A DNA stretch of 7,856 nucleotides. Source: Burkholderiales bacterium. Its GTDB lineage: Bacteria; Pseudomonadota; Gammaproteobacteria; Burkholderiales; Burkholderiaceae. The translations under genes and the position numbers were made by a program. Positions 1-6,099 of the stretch are shown piece after piece. Position 1 is the stretch's first letter, and every line of letters starts with the position of its first letter. The notes under the pieces were generated by a model, which searched no databases, had not been told where the DNA came from, and worked only from the letters and a program-made list of their open reading frames with translations. The stretch is taken from positions 1 through 7,856 of the forward strand of contig CANFNO010000109.1 of NCBI GenBank assembly GCA_947447845.1. Direction: 5' to 3'.

Positions 1-16
1 AAAACCAGGGTCTAAC

Positions 17-36
17 GCCCCGTTTGTAGGGGTTTT
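17..36 (+). terminator. Small inverted repeat followed by TTTT, possible weak terminator of an upstream gene
   Basis: CCCC at 18-21 and GGGG at 29-32 can pair around a 7-base loop, with a G-T wobble between 17 and 33, and TTTT follows at 33-36. The four-pair GC stem plus T run resembles a weak intrinsic terminator. It could equally be a chance structure or part of the promoter's upstream region. An alternative pairing of AAAACC (1-6) with GGTTTT (31-36) competes with it. No gene is visible to the left within the window, so the assignment is tentative. Confidence 0.25.
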
Positions 37-74
37 CCCTCGAAATCTCGATATTTTCGGAAAGCTGCGTTGTT

Positions 75-92
75 TTGGCAGACAACTTGCAA
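75..92 (+). promoter_or_regulatory. Sigma-54 (RpoN) -24/-12 promoter of the phenol operon
   Basis: The sequence TTGGCAGACAACTTGCAA matches the sigma-54 consensus TGGCAC-N5-TTGC in all bases of the TGGCA and TTGC blocks. It has the required 10 bases between the GG (77-78) and the GC (89-90). Counting the C at 90 as -12, transcription would start near position 102, about 18 bases before the first gene's ATG at 120. Sigma-54 promoters driven by DmpR/XylR-class activators that bind phenols are the established control of dmp-type operons. Those activators bind roughly 120-180 bases upstream, which is outside this window. Control by such an activator is therefore inferred from the promoter type and the operon it serves. 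Confidence 0.9.
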
Positions 93-98
93 AGCCCT

Positions 99-115
99 AC
101 CCGTTACACCCGTTA
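99..115 (+). repeat. Direct repeat of ACCCGTTA at the predicted transcription start and leader
   Basis: ACCCGTTA occurs at 99-106 and again at 108-115, separated by one base, giving a 9-base period. The first copy covers the predicted transcription start near 102 and the second ends five bases before the dmpK ATG. No known operator was recognised in it. It could be a binding site, a translational signal or a chance duplication. Confidence 0.6.
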
Positions 116-119
116 TGCC

Positions 120-398
120 ATGAGCAATCCACCCCACTTCAATCCCAACCTCAAGTTCGTGCGAATCATCGAGACGCATGCCAACGGCCTGGTTGAGTTT
201 GAGTTTGCGGTCGGCGAACCCGGACTGTTCGTCGAGTTGCTGATGGCGCAAGCGCCGTTTGACGAGTTTTGTGCCATGCACGGAGTGACCCCCACCCAGG
301 GTCGCCTGCAACCGGTGCAAGACGACAAAGAGCAGGAGTGGGACTGGAGTCTGCGCGCCGCACGCGAGCAGCACCTGCGTCACGACAACAAAGCCTGA
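120..398 (+). CDS. dmpK: Phenol hydroxylase assembly protein DmpK
   Basis: This 92-residue protein is the auxiliary subunit of multicomponent phenol hydroxylase. In Pseudomonas CF600 its homologue is not needed for catalysis but helps load iron into the apo-oxygenase. Supporting sequence includes the N-terminal KFVRI segment, the block VEFEFAVGEP, a central LFVELLMAQAPFDEFC and a charged, DW-containing C-terminal tail. Length equals the usual ~92 residues. The ATG at 120 is preferred over an in-frame TTG at 75 because the TTG lies inside the sigma-54 promoter, upstream of the predicted transcript start. No Shine-Dalgarno sequence is visible in the short leader. A two-codon ATG CCA TGA at 115-123 overlaps the start. 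It is the first gene of the operon, 32 bases before dmpL. Confidence 0.88.
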   Translation: MSNPPHFNPNLKFVRIIETHANGLVEFEFAVGEPGLFVELLMAQAPFDEFCAMHGVTPTQGRLQPVQDDKEQEWDWSLRAAREQHLRHDNKA

Positions 399-430
399 AA
401 CCAAAGCAATAACTGAGGAGACCCTTTGAT

Positions 431-1423
431 ATGCATATAGATCTTCGTACCGTCAATATCGAGCCCTTGCGGCAAACCTTTGACCACATCGCCGCGCGCA
501 TTGGTCCGAACAAGCCGGCTTCGCGCTATCTGGAGGGGACCCTGGATCTCCAGGCTGATGCCAACTTCCATTACCGGCCGACCTGGGACCCGGAGCACGA
601 AATATTCGACGCAACGCGCACCGCGATCACCATGAAAGACTGGTACGCGTTGAAGGACCCGCGCCAGCTTTACTACGGTGCGTACACCGCTTCGCGGGCC
701 AAGATGCAGGAGACAGCAGAGGCCGACTTTGACTTTGTGGAGTCACGCGGTCTGGCCGATGTGTATGACGACGCGTCCAAGCGCATCGCGCTGGACTTCT
801 ATATTCCTTTGCGCCATGTGGCCTGGGGTGCCAACATGAATGGTGCCTCCATGTGCGCCTATGGCTTTGGCACAGCCATTACCCAGCCCTGCCTGTATCA
901 GGGCATGGACCAGCTCGGCGTAGCGCAGTACCTGACGCGCATGGGTCTGGTGCTGGGTGATCAGGGTGAAGTGCAGGCCGCCAAAAAGGCCTGGATCGAT
1001 CAACCCCAATGGCAGGAACTGCGACGCTACGTCGAAGACACCCTGGTCATCAAAGACTGGTTCGAAATGTTTGTGGCCCAGCACGTCGCGCTGGACGGCA
1101 TGTTGTTTGGTCTGGCCTATACCGAGGTGGATCAGGCGCTCAATGCCAAGGCCGGTCCGACCGTTTCTTTGCTAACCCGCTTCCAGACCGAGTTGTTTGA
1201 AGACAGCAGCAAGTGGGTGGATGCCAGCTTGCGCATTGCCGCCGCAGAAAACGCAGAAAACAAGGCGCAACTACAAAAGTGGATTGCGCACTGGCGTGCC
1301 CGTGCCCTGACAGCTTTGCAACCGCTGGCCCAGATGGCCCTGGGTGCTGATGCAGAGGCTGCACTGGCTCGCGTATCAGCCCGACTGGATGCACGTTTGG
1401 CCAAGGCCGGCGTTTCTGCCTGA
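431..1423 (+). CDS. dmpL: Phenol hydroxylase oxygenase beta subunit DmpL
   Basis: This is the 330-residue beta subunit of the (alpha-beta-gamma)2 oxygenase. It lacks metal but forms the dimer interface and supports the alpha subunit, in the ferritin-like fold shared with TouE/TomA1 proteins. Recognisable family blocks are PASRY (29-33), FHYRPTWDPEHE (46-57), DPRQLYYGAY (76-85) and PLRHVAWGANMN (126-137). YVEDTLVIKDWFE follows further on. Length agrees with the ~331 residues of the CF600 protein. A strong Shine-Dalgarno GAGGAG at 415-420 lies ten bases before the ATG. The stop is followed after 19 bases by dmpM. The product acts in the cytoplasm with DmpN and DmpO. Confidence 0.95.
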   Translation: MHIDLRTVNIEPLRQTFDHIAARIGPNKPASRYLEGTLDLQADANFHYRPTWDPEHEIFDATRTAITMKDWYALKDPRQLYYGAYTASRAKMQETAEADFDFVESRGLADVYDDASKRIALDFYIPLRHVAWGANMNGASMCAYGFGTAITQPCLYQGMDQLGVAQYLTRMGLVLGDQGEVQAAKKAWIDQPQWQELRRYVEDTLVIKDWFEMFVAQHVALDGMLFGLAYTEVDQALNAKAGPTVSLLTRFQTELFEDSSKWVDASLRIAAAENAENKAQLQKWIAHWRARALTALQPLAQMALGADAEAALARVSARLDARLAKAGVSA

Positions 1424-1442
1424 ACCTAACGGAGTACCCCCA

Positions 1443-1712
1443 ATGTCCAACGTATTCATAGCTTTCCAAAGAAACGAAGAAACCCGTTGCATCGTCGATG
1501 CGATCGTGATTGACAACCCGAATGCCGTGGTTAATTTCCAGCCCGCCATGGTCAGGATTGACGTGCCCGACACCTTGCTGATCAAGCGCAGCACGGTCGA
1601 AGAACAGATGGGCCGCCCTTTTGATCTGCAGGAATTGCATATCAACCTGATCACGCTGACGGGCCACATCGATGAAACCGATGACGACTTCACGCTGAGC
1701 TGGAAGCACTAA
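1443..1712 (+). CDS. dmpM: Phenol hydroxylase effector (coupling) protein DmpM
   Basis: This is an 89-residue cofactor-free regulatory protein of the MmoB/DmpM family. Proteins of this family bind the oxygenase near the di-iron centre and are required for efficient coupling of NAD(P)H oxidation to hydroxylation. Characteristic segments are VFIAFQRNEE near the N-terminus, DNPNAVVNFQPAMVRID, the TVEEQMGR helix (about 51-58) and a C-terminal DETDDDFTLSW. There are no metal-binding motifs, as expected. Although the frame stays open upstream into dmpL, the ATG at 1443 fits the family N-terminus and is preceded by GGAG at 1431-1434. A 58-base gap without an obvious hairpin, the longest inside the operon, separates it from dmpN. 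Confidence 0.94.
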   Translation: MSNVFIAFQRNEETRCIVDAIVIDNPNAVVNFQPAMVRIDVPDTLLIKRSTVEEQMGRPFDLQELHINLITLTGHIDETDDDFTLSWKH

Positions 1713-1770
1713 CAGCGTCCTGCAATACAGATTCCATTTAGCGCAATAACAAGCCAACCGGAGACACACC

Positions 1771-3318
1771 ATGGACATGAAAGTCAACAAGAAGCTCAAC
1801 CTGAAAGATCGCTACAACCTGATGACGCGCGATCTGGACTGGGAGCCCAGCTACCAGAAGAAGACCGATATTTACCCCTACCTCGAATACGAGGGAATCA
1901 AGATCCACGACTGGAGCAAGTTTGAAGATCCCTTCCGTCTGACGATGGATGCGTACTGGAAATACCAGTCGGAGAAAGAGAAAAAGCTCTACGCCATCAT
2001 CGATGCGTTCAACCAGAACAACGGCCATTTGCAGGTCACCGATGCGCGCTACATCAACGCGCTCAAACTGTTCCTGACCGGCGTGTCACCACTCGAATAC
2101 ATGGCGCACCGGGGCTTTGCCCACGTCGGGCGCCAGTTTGCCGGGGCAGGCCCGCGCGTGGCCTGCATGATGCAGTCGCTGGACGAAATCCGCCACTCGC
2201 AGACGCAGATTCACTCGATGTCGAACTACAACAAGTTCTACAACGGCTTTCAGCATTTCCGTCACCAGCACGACCGCGTCTGGTACCTGTCGGTGCCCAA
2301 GTCCTTCTTCGACGATGCCATCACTGCGGGCCCGTTTGAGTACATGGTGTCGATTGGCTTTGCGTTTGAATACGTGCTGACCAATCTGCTGTTTGTGCCC
2401 TTTGTTTCAGGTGCTGCCTACAACGGCGACATGGCCGCGATGGCATTTGGCTTCTCGGCACAAAGCGACGAAGCACGCCACATGACACTGGGCCTCGAGA
2501 TGATCAAGTTCATCCTGGAGCAAGACCCCGACAACCTGCCCATCGTTCAGCGTTGGATCGACAAGTGGTTCTGGCGCGGCTACCGCGTGCTCACGCTTGT
2601 GGCCATGATGATGGACTACATGTTGCCCAAGCGTGTGATGAGCTGGAAGGAAGCCTGGGAAACCTACGCCGAGGAAAATGGTGGCGCTCTGTTTGCCGAC
2701 CTGGCGCGCTACGGCATCAAGATACCGGCCGGCTGGACGCAAGCGTGCAAGGACAAAGACCACCTGTCGCACCAGGCCTGGGCCGTGTTTTACAACTATG
2801 GCGCGGCTGCTCCGTTCCACACCTGGACACCCTCCGAGTCCGAAATGCAATGGTTGTCCGAGAAGTATCCGGACACCTTTGACAAGTACTACCGGCCCCG
2901 CTACGAGCATTGGGCCAAAGAGGCGGCTGAGGGCCGGCGGTTCTACAACGCCACGCTGCCTATGTTGTGCCAGACCTGCCAGATTCCGATGTTCTTCACG
3001 GAGCCTGACGACCCGACCAAGATTGCGTATCGCGAGTCTGACTACAGCGGCATGAAGTACCACTTCTGCTCGGATGGCTGCAAAGGCATCTTCGATCACG
3101 AGCCTGAAAAATACATTCAGGCCTGGATGCCGGTGCACCAGATCTATCAGGGCAATTGCTTCACGCCTGAGGCCAATCCGGGTGCTGCGGACTTCAACCC
3201 GCTGGCAGAAGTGCTCAAGTGGTACCGCATGGAAATGGGCCGCGACAACCTGGACTTCGAAGGTTCACAGGATCAGAAGAACTTTAAAGCCTGGCGCGAT
3301 CTCGCCAAGGGCAACTAA
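1771..3318 (+). CDS. dmpN: Phenol hydroxylase alpha subunit DmpN, di-iron catalytic oxygenase
   Basis: This is the catalytic subunit that inserts one atom of O2 into phenol or methylphenols to give catechols. The 515 residues match the usual ~517. The bacterial multicomponent monooxygenase di-iron ligands are all identifiable: E109 (SPLEY), E139 and H142 (DEIRH), E200 (FAFEYVLTN), E234 and H237 (DEARH). Spacing between them parallels toluene monooxygenases. Beyond the ferritin-like core, a C-terminal segment carries C400-x2-C403 and C433-x3-C437 in a YHS-like module, a likely structural zinc site seen in phenol hydroxylase alpha subunits. The start is supported by CGGAGA at 1759-1764. Another methionine at codon 3 is possible but less well placed. 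It works with DmpL and DmpO as oxygenase, receives electrons from DmpP and is activated by DmpM. Confidence 0.97.
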   Translation: MDMKVNKKLNLKDRYNLMTRDLDWEPSYQKKTDIYPYLEYEGIKIHDWSKFEDPFRLTMDAYWKYQSEKEKKLYAIIDAFNQNNGHLQVTDARYINALKLFLTGVSPLEYMAHRGFAHVGRQFAGAGPRVACMMQSLDEIRHSQTQIHSMSNYNKFYNGFQHFRHQHDRVWYLSVPKSFFDDAITAGPFEYMVSIGFAFEYVLTNLLFVPFVSGAAYNGDMAAMAFGFSAQSDEARHMTLGLEMIKFILEQDPDNLPIVQRWIDKWFWRGYRVLTLVAMMMDYMLPKRVMSWKEAWETYAEENGGALFADLARYGIKIPAGWTQACKDKDHLSHQAWAVFYNYGAAAPFHTWTPSESEMQWLSEKYPDTFDKYYRPRYEHWAKEAAEGRRFYNATLPMLCQTCQIPMFFTEPDDPTKIAYRESDYSGMKYHFCSDGCKGIFDHEPEKYIQAWMPVHQIYQGNCFTPEANPGAADFNPLAEVLKWYRMEMGRDNLDFEGSQDQKNFKAWRDLAKGN

Positions 3319-3344
3319 CGCAGACCACCAGGAGACCCCTAACC

Positions 3345-3701
3345 ATGGCTACTACTTCCGTTCGTCCCTACCCCTTCATCCAGAAGGACACCGTGGACAA
3401 GTTTCCGGCACCGTTGCTCTACATCGGCTGGGAAGACCACCTGATGTTCTGTGCCCCGTTTTGCCTGCCGTTGCCGCCCACACTGAAATTTGGCGACATG
3501 CTGGCCGGCCCGCTGCCAGGCGTGTTTGGTGCCCATCCGGACTTTGCCCAGATCGATTGGACAAAGGCCGAGTGGTTCAAGTCCGGCAAGGCCTGGACGC
3601 CCGATGCCGAAAAATCGCTGGCCGAAAACGGTTTGGGTCACAAGGACGTCATTCGTTTTCGCACCCCGGGCCTGACTGGTCTGAGCGGTTCCTGCAGCTG
3701 A
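3345..3701 (+). CDS. dmpO: Phenol hydroxylase gamma subunit DmpO
   Basis: This 118-residue protein is the small subunit of the oxygenase, close to the usual 119 residues. The clearest family block is LLYIGWEDHLMFCAPFC at about 24-40, followed by a stretch with AHPDFAQIDW (63-72) and a C-terminal TPGLTGL. The gamma subunit caps the alpha-beta core. It binds no cofactor. GGAG at 3331-3334 sits ten bases upstream of the ATG. It lies 26 bases after dmpN and 16 bases before dmpP, consistent with cotranscription. In annotation pipelines it may appear as 'phenol hydroxylase subunit P4'. Confidence 0.94.
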   Translation: MATTSVRPYPFIQKDTVDKFPAPLLYIGWEDHLMFCAPFCLPLPPTLKFGDMLAGPLPGVFGAHPDFAQIDWTKAEWFKSGKAWTPDAEKSLAENGLGHKDVIRFRTPGLTGLSGSCS

Positions 3702-3717
3702 GTGTGACGGGACGCTG

Positions 3718-4791
3718 ATGAGCTATCAACTCACCATCGAGTCGACCGGGCAGGTGCTTGAGGTCGAGACGGGTCAAACCATTCTCGACGCGGCCCTGCG
3801 TGCCGGCATCTATTTGCCGCACGCCTGCTGCCATGGCCTGTGCGCGACTTGCAAGATCGATGTCACCGATGGTGAAGTGGATCACGGCGCGGCCTCCAAC
3901 TTCGCGCTCATGGACTATGAGCGCGAAGAAGGGAAGTGCCTGGCCTGCTGCGCCACGCTGGAGTCGGATGTCACGATCAATGCCGAAATCGAAGAAGAAG
4001 CCGATGCCCTGAACCTGCCGGTGCAGGACTACCGTGGCACGGTGAGTCGCATCGAAGACTTGACGCCTACGGTCAAGGGTGTCTGGATCAAGCTGGATGC
4101 CTCGGCAAAAATCGTCTTTCAGTCAGGGCAGTACATCAATCTGGTGGTGCCGGGCGAGGAGCATGCGCGAGCCTTTTCCATTGCCAGTGTGCCTTCGGCA
4201 TCCGGTGAAATTGAACTCAACATCCGGCGGGTGCCCGGTGGCGTGGCCACAGGCTGGATTCATGACACGCTCAAGAGTGGCGACAGCGTGCGGTTCAGCG
4301 GCCCGTATGGGCGCTTCTTTGTGCGCCAGACGCAGCATGAGGCGGAGCAACTGCCTTACCTCTTTCTGGCAGGTGGTTCCGGCCTGTCGAGCCCGCGCTC
4401 GATGATTCTGGATTTGCTGGAAAAAGGCTGCACGCGCCCCATTGCGCTGATCAATGGCGCACGCAGCCAGGCCGAGTTGTATCACCACAGCGAGTTCGTG
4501 GCGCTGGCAGCGCAGCACGCCAACTTCAGCTACGTCGCCGTGCTTTCGAACGAGCCAGAGGACAGCGACTGGACCGGTGCGCGAGGGTTTGTTCACGAGG
4601 CCGCCAAAGCGCATTTCAACAACGATTTCCGGGGTCGCAAGGCCTATCTGTGTGGACCTCCGCTGATGGTCGAAGCCTGCATCACCACGCTGATGCAAGG
4701 ACGACTTTTTGAGCGCGACATCTACACCGAGAAATTCATTTCAGCCGCTGATGCACAGCAGGTGCGCAGCCCGCTCTTTCGCAAGATTTGA
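3718..4791 (+). CDS. dmpP: Phenol hydroxylase reductase DmpP, FAD/[2Fe-2S] NAD(P)H oxidoreductase
   Basis: This 357-residue reductase carries electrons from NAD(P)H through FAD and a plant-type [2Fe-2S] cluster to the di-iron centre of DmpN. The N-terminal ferredoxin domain has C37-x4-C42-x2-C45 and a distal C77. The FAD domain has the R151-A-F-S154 flavin motif. The NAD(P)H domain has GGSGLSSP (219-226) and CGPP (312-315), and ends in the typical ERDIYTEKF plus LFRKI tail. Length compares with about 353 in CF600. Extra cysteines flank two ligands (C38 and C78). C78 is usual in the family, while C38 stands where I recall glycine. The ribosome binding site is weak (GGGA at 3709-3712). The gene begins 16 bases after dmpO and ends 18 bases before the ferredoxin gene. 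Confidence 0.97.
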   Translation: MSYQLTIESTGQVLEVETGQTILDAALRAGIYLPHACCHGLCATCKIDVTDGEVDHGAASNFALMDYEREEGKCLACCATLESDVTINAEIEEEADALNLPVQDYRGTVSRIEDLTPTVKGVWIKLDASAKIVFQSGQYINLVVPGEEHARAFSIASVPSASGEIELNIRRVPGGVATGWIHDTLKSGDSVRFSGPYGRFFVRQTQHEAEQLPYLFLAGGSGLSSPRSMILDLLEKGCTRPIALINGARSQAELYHHSEFVALAAQHANFSYVAVLSNEPEDSDWTGARGFVHEAAKAHFNNDFRGRKAYLCGPPLMVEACITTLMQGRLFERDIYTEKFISAADAQQVRSPLFRKI

Positions 4792-4809
4792 ACGCACGAG
4801 TACCTGGGC

Positions 4810-5151
4810 ATGACCATCTACACCGTGACCATTGAGGACGATGGCAGCAGCTACCGCTGCTCTGACTCGCTGACGCTGCTCGAAGGCATGGAGTCACTGG
4901 GGAAAAAAGGCATTCCGGTGGGCTGCCGGGGTGGTGGCTGCGGCGTGTGCAAGGTGCACGTTCTCAGTGGCTCGTATACCAAGCGGGTCATGAGCCGTGA
5001 GCATGTAAGCGTTGAGGATGAGGCACAAGGCCGTGTGCTGGCATGCCGTGTGCGCCCGACCAGCGAGGTCTCGTTGCGGGTGATTGGACAAATGAAAAAA
5101 AACGTCTGCCGGGTGGTTGAACCGACCGTCGTTCCTGATTTATCAACCTGA
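4810..5151 (+). CDS. dmpQ: XylT/DmpQ-type [2Fe-2S] ferredoxin that reactivates catechol 2,3-dioxygenase
   Basis: This is a 113-residue plant-type ferredoxin with the cluster pattern C39-x4-C44-x2-C47 and distal C79, in the motif VGCRGGGCGVCKVHVLSG. XylT and its relatives reduce the active-site iron of catechol 2,3-dioxygenase after oxidation by substituted catechols such as 4-methylcatechol. This protects flux when methylphenols are degraded. Its position directly before the dioxygenase gene is the standard one and supports this role over electron supply to the hydroxylase, which has its own ferredoxin domain in DmpP. The start is set by family length. Only a weak ribosome binding site is seen (GAG at 4798-4800). 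The C-terminal 25 residues beyond the ferredoxin fold show no recognised motif. Confidence 0.92.
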   Translation: MTIYTVTIEDDGSSYRCSDSLTLLEGMESLGKKGIPVGCRGGGCGVCKVHVLSGSYTKRVMSREHVSVEDEAQGRVLACRVRPTSEVSLRVIGQMKKNVCRVVEPTVVPDLST

Positions 5152-5172
5152 AGACAAACTGGAGACTACAAA

Positions 5173-6099
5173 ATGGCAATGACAGGTGTTTTACGTCCGG
5201 GCCACGCCCAATTACGCGTGCTCGACATGGATGAGTCGGTCAAGTTCTATACCGATGTTATGGGCCTGGTGGAAACCGGGCGTGACGCCTCCGGACGTGT
5301 CTACTTCAAGACCCGCGCCGAGCGCGATCACAACAGCATCGTGCTGCGCAAGGCCGACCGCGCCGGTCTGGATTTCTTCGGCTACAAAGTCCTCAACAAG
5401 GCAACGCTTGAAGATCTTGACGGCAAGCTCAAGGCTTATGGCGTGAAGACCGAGCGCATTCCTGCTGGCGAAATGCTGGAGACCGGTGAGCGCGTGCGCT
5501 TTCAGATTCCGACGGGTCACACCATCGAGCTGTATTCGGAAAAGACCGATGTGGGCAACGGCATGACCTACAACGACCCCGAAGTCGATGTGATCGATGG
5601 CAAGGGCATCCGCCCGATCCGCATGGACCACGCGCTGCTGTACGGTGGCGACATCGACGGCTCGCGCAAGCTGTTTGAAGAAGTGCTGGGCTTTAACCTG
5701 GTTGAGCGCGTCAAGCTCGAAGACGGCAATACGGATCTGGCTGTCTGGTTGACCTGCAGCGCCAAAGCCCACGATCTGGCCATGGTGCGCCATGCCGAAG
5801 ACGGCAAGCTTCACCACGTCGCGTTCCAGATGGGCAGTTGGGAAAATGTGCTGCGCGCCGCCGACATCATGAGTATCAACCGCGTGTCGATCGACATTGG
5901 ACCCACACGCCACGGCATTACGCAGGGCACCACGATCTACTTCTTTGATCCTTCCGGCAACCGTCTGGAAACCTTCTGCGGTGGCTATGACCACTATCCG
6001 GATAACCACCCGATCACCTGGAGCTGGGAGCATGTGGGCCGCGGCATTTTCTACCACGACCGCAAGCTCAACCCGGCTTTCCTGAGCGTGGTGACCTGA
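5173..6099 (+). CDS. dmpB: Catechol 2,3-dioxygenase (extradiol, DmpB/XylE family)
   Basis: The enzyme cleaves catechol and methylcatechols with O2 to 2-hydroxymuconic semialdehyde, the yellow meta-cleavage product. The 308-residue protein is a two-domain vicinal oxygen chelate enzyme with the active site in the C-terminal domain. Aligned by eye with XylE, the Fe(II) ligands are H153 (MDHALLYGG), H215 (KLHHVAF) and E266 (LETFCGG). Second-sphere H200, H247 (GPTRHG) and Y256 are also present. The C-terminal FFDPSGNR signature and the FYHDRKLN tail are typical. GGAG at 5161-5164 lies eight bases before the ATG at 5173. A second ATG two codons on (5179) is a weaker start choice. The sequence diverges enough from XylE to suggest the subgroup common in Comamonas/Ralstonia phenol and toluene degraders, which is an impression rather than a tested result. 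The stop shares one base with the next start. Confidence 0.97.
   Translation: MAMTGVLRPGHAQLRVLDMDESVKFYTDVMGLVETGRDASGRVYFKTRAERDHNSIVLRKADRAGLDFFGYKVLNKATLEDLDGKLKAYGVKTERIPAGEMLETGERVRFQIPTGHTIELYSEKTDVGNGMTYNDPEVDVIDGKGIRPIRMDHALLYGGDIDGSRKLFEEVLGFNLVERVKLEDGNTDLAVWLTCSAKAHDLAMVRHAEDGKLHHVAFQMGSWENVLRAADIMSINRVSIDIGPTRHGITQGTTIYFFDPSGNRLETFCGGYDHYPDNHPITWSWEHVGRGIFYHDRKLNPAFLSVVT

Noticed and set aside
1..74. Search for DmpR/XylR-type upstream activating sites and an IHF site
   Set aside because: No paired TTGATCAA-like inverted repeats and no good WATCAA-N4-TTR match were found. The activator sites are expected further left than the window reaches.
75..119. In-frame N-terminal extension of DmpK to a TTG at 75
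   Set aside because: The TTG is part of the sigma-54 promoter element and upstream of the predicted transcript start. The ATG at 120 gives the usual family length of 92 residues.
1344..1442. Upstream in-frame ATG extending DmpM by 33 residues into dmpL
   Set aside because: The extra residues do not resemble any DmpM N-terminus and overlap the coding sequence of dmpL. The ATG at 1443 has its own ribosome site.
1713..1770. Possible processing hairpin or internal promoter in the 58-base gap between dmpM and dmpN
   Set aside because: No convincing stem, -10/-35 pair or second sigma-54 element was seen. Only the ribosome site of dmpN is recognisable.
1140..1799. 219-residue open frame on the - strand spanning dmpL, dmpM and the gap before dmpN
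   Set aside because: It crosses several real genes with no promoter, ribosome site or recognisable protein features.
2407..3138. 243-residue open frame on the - strand within dmpN
   Set aside because: It is antisense to the catalytic subunit with no family resemblance, a codon-bias artefact.
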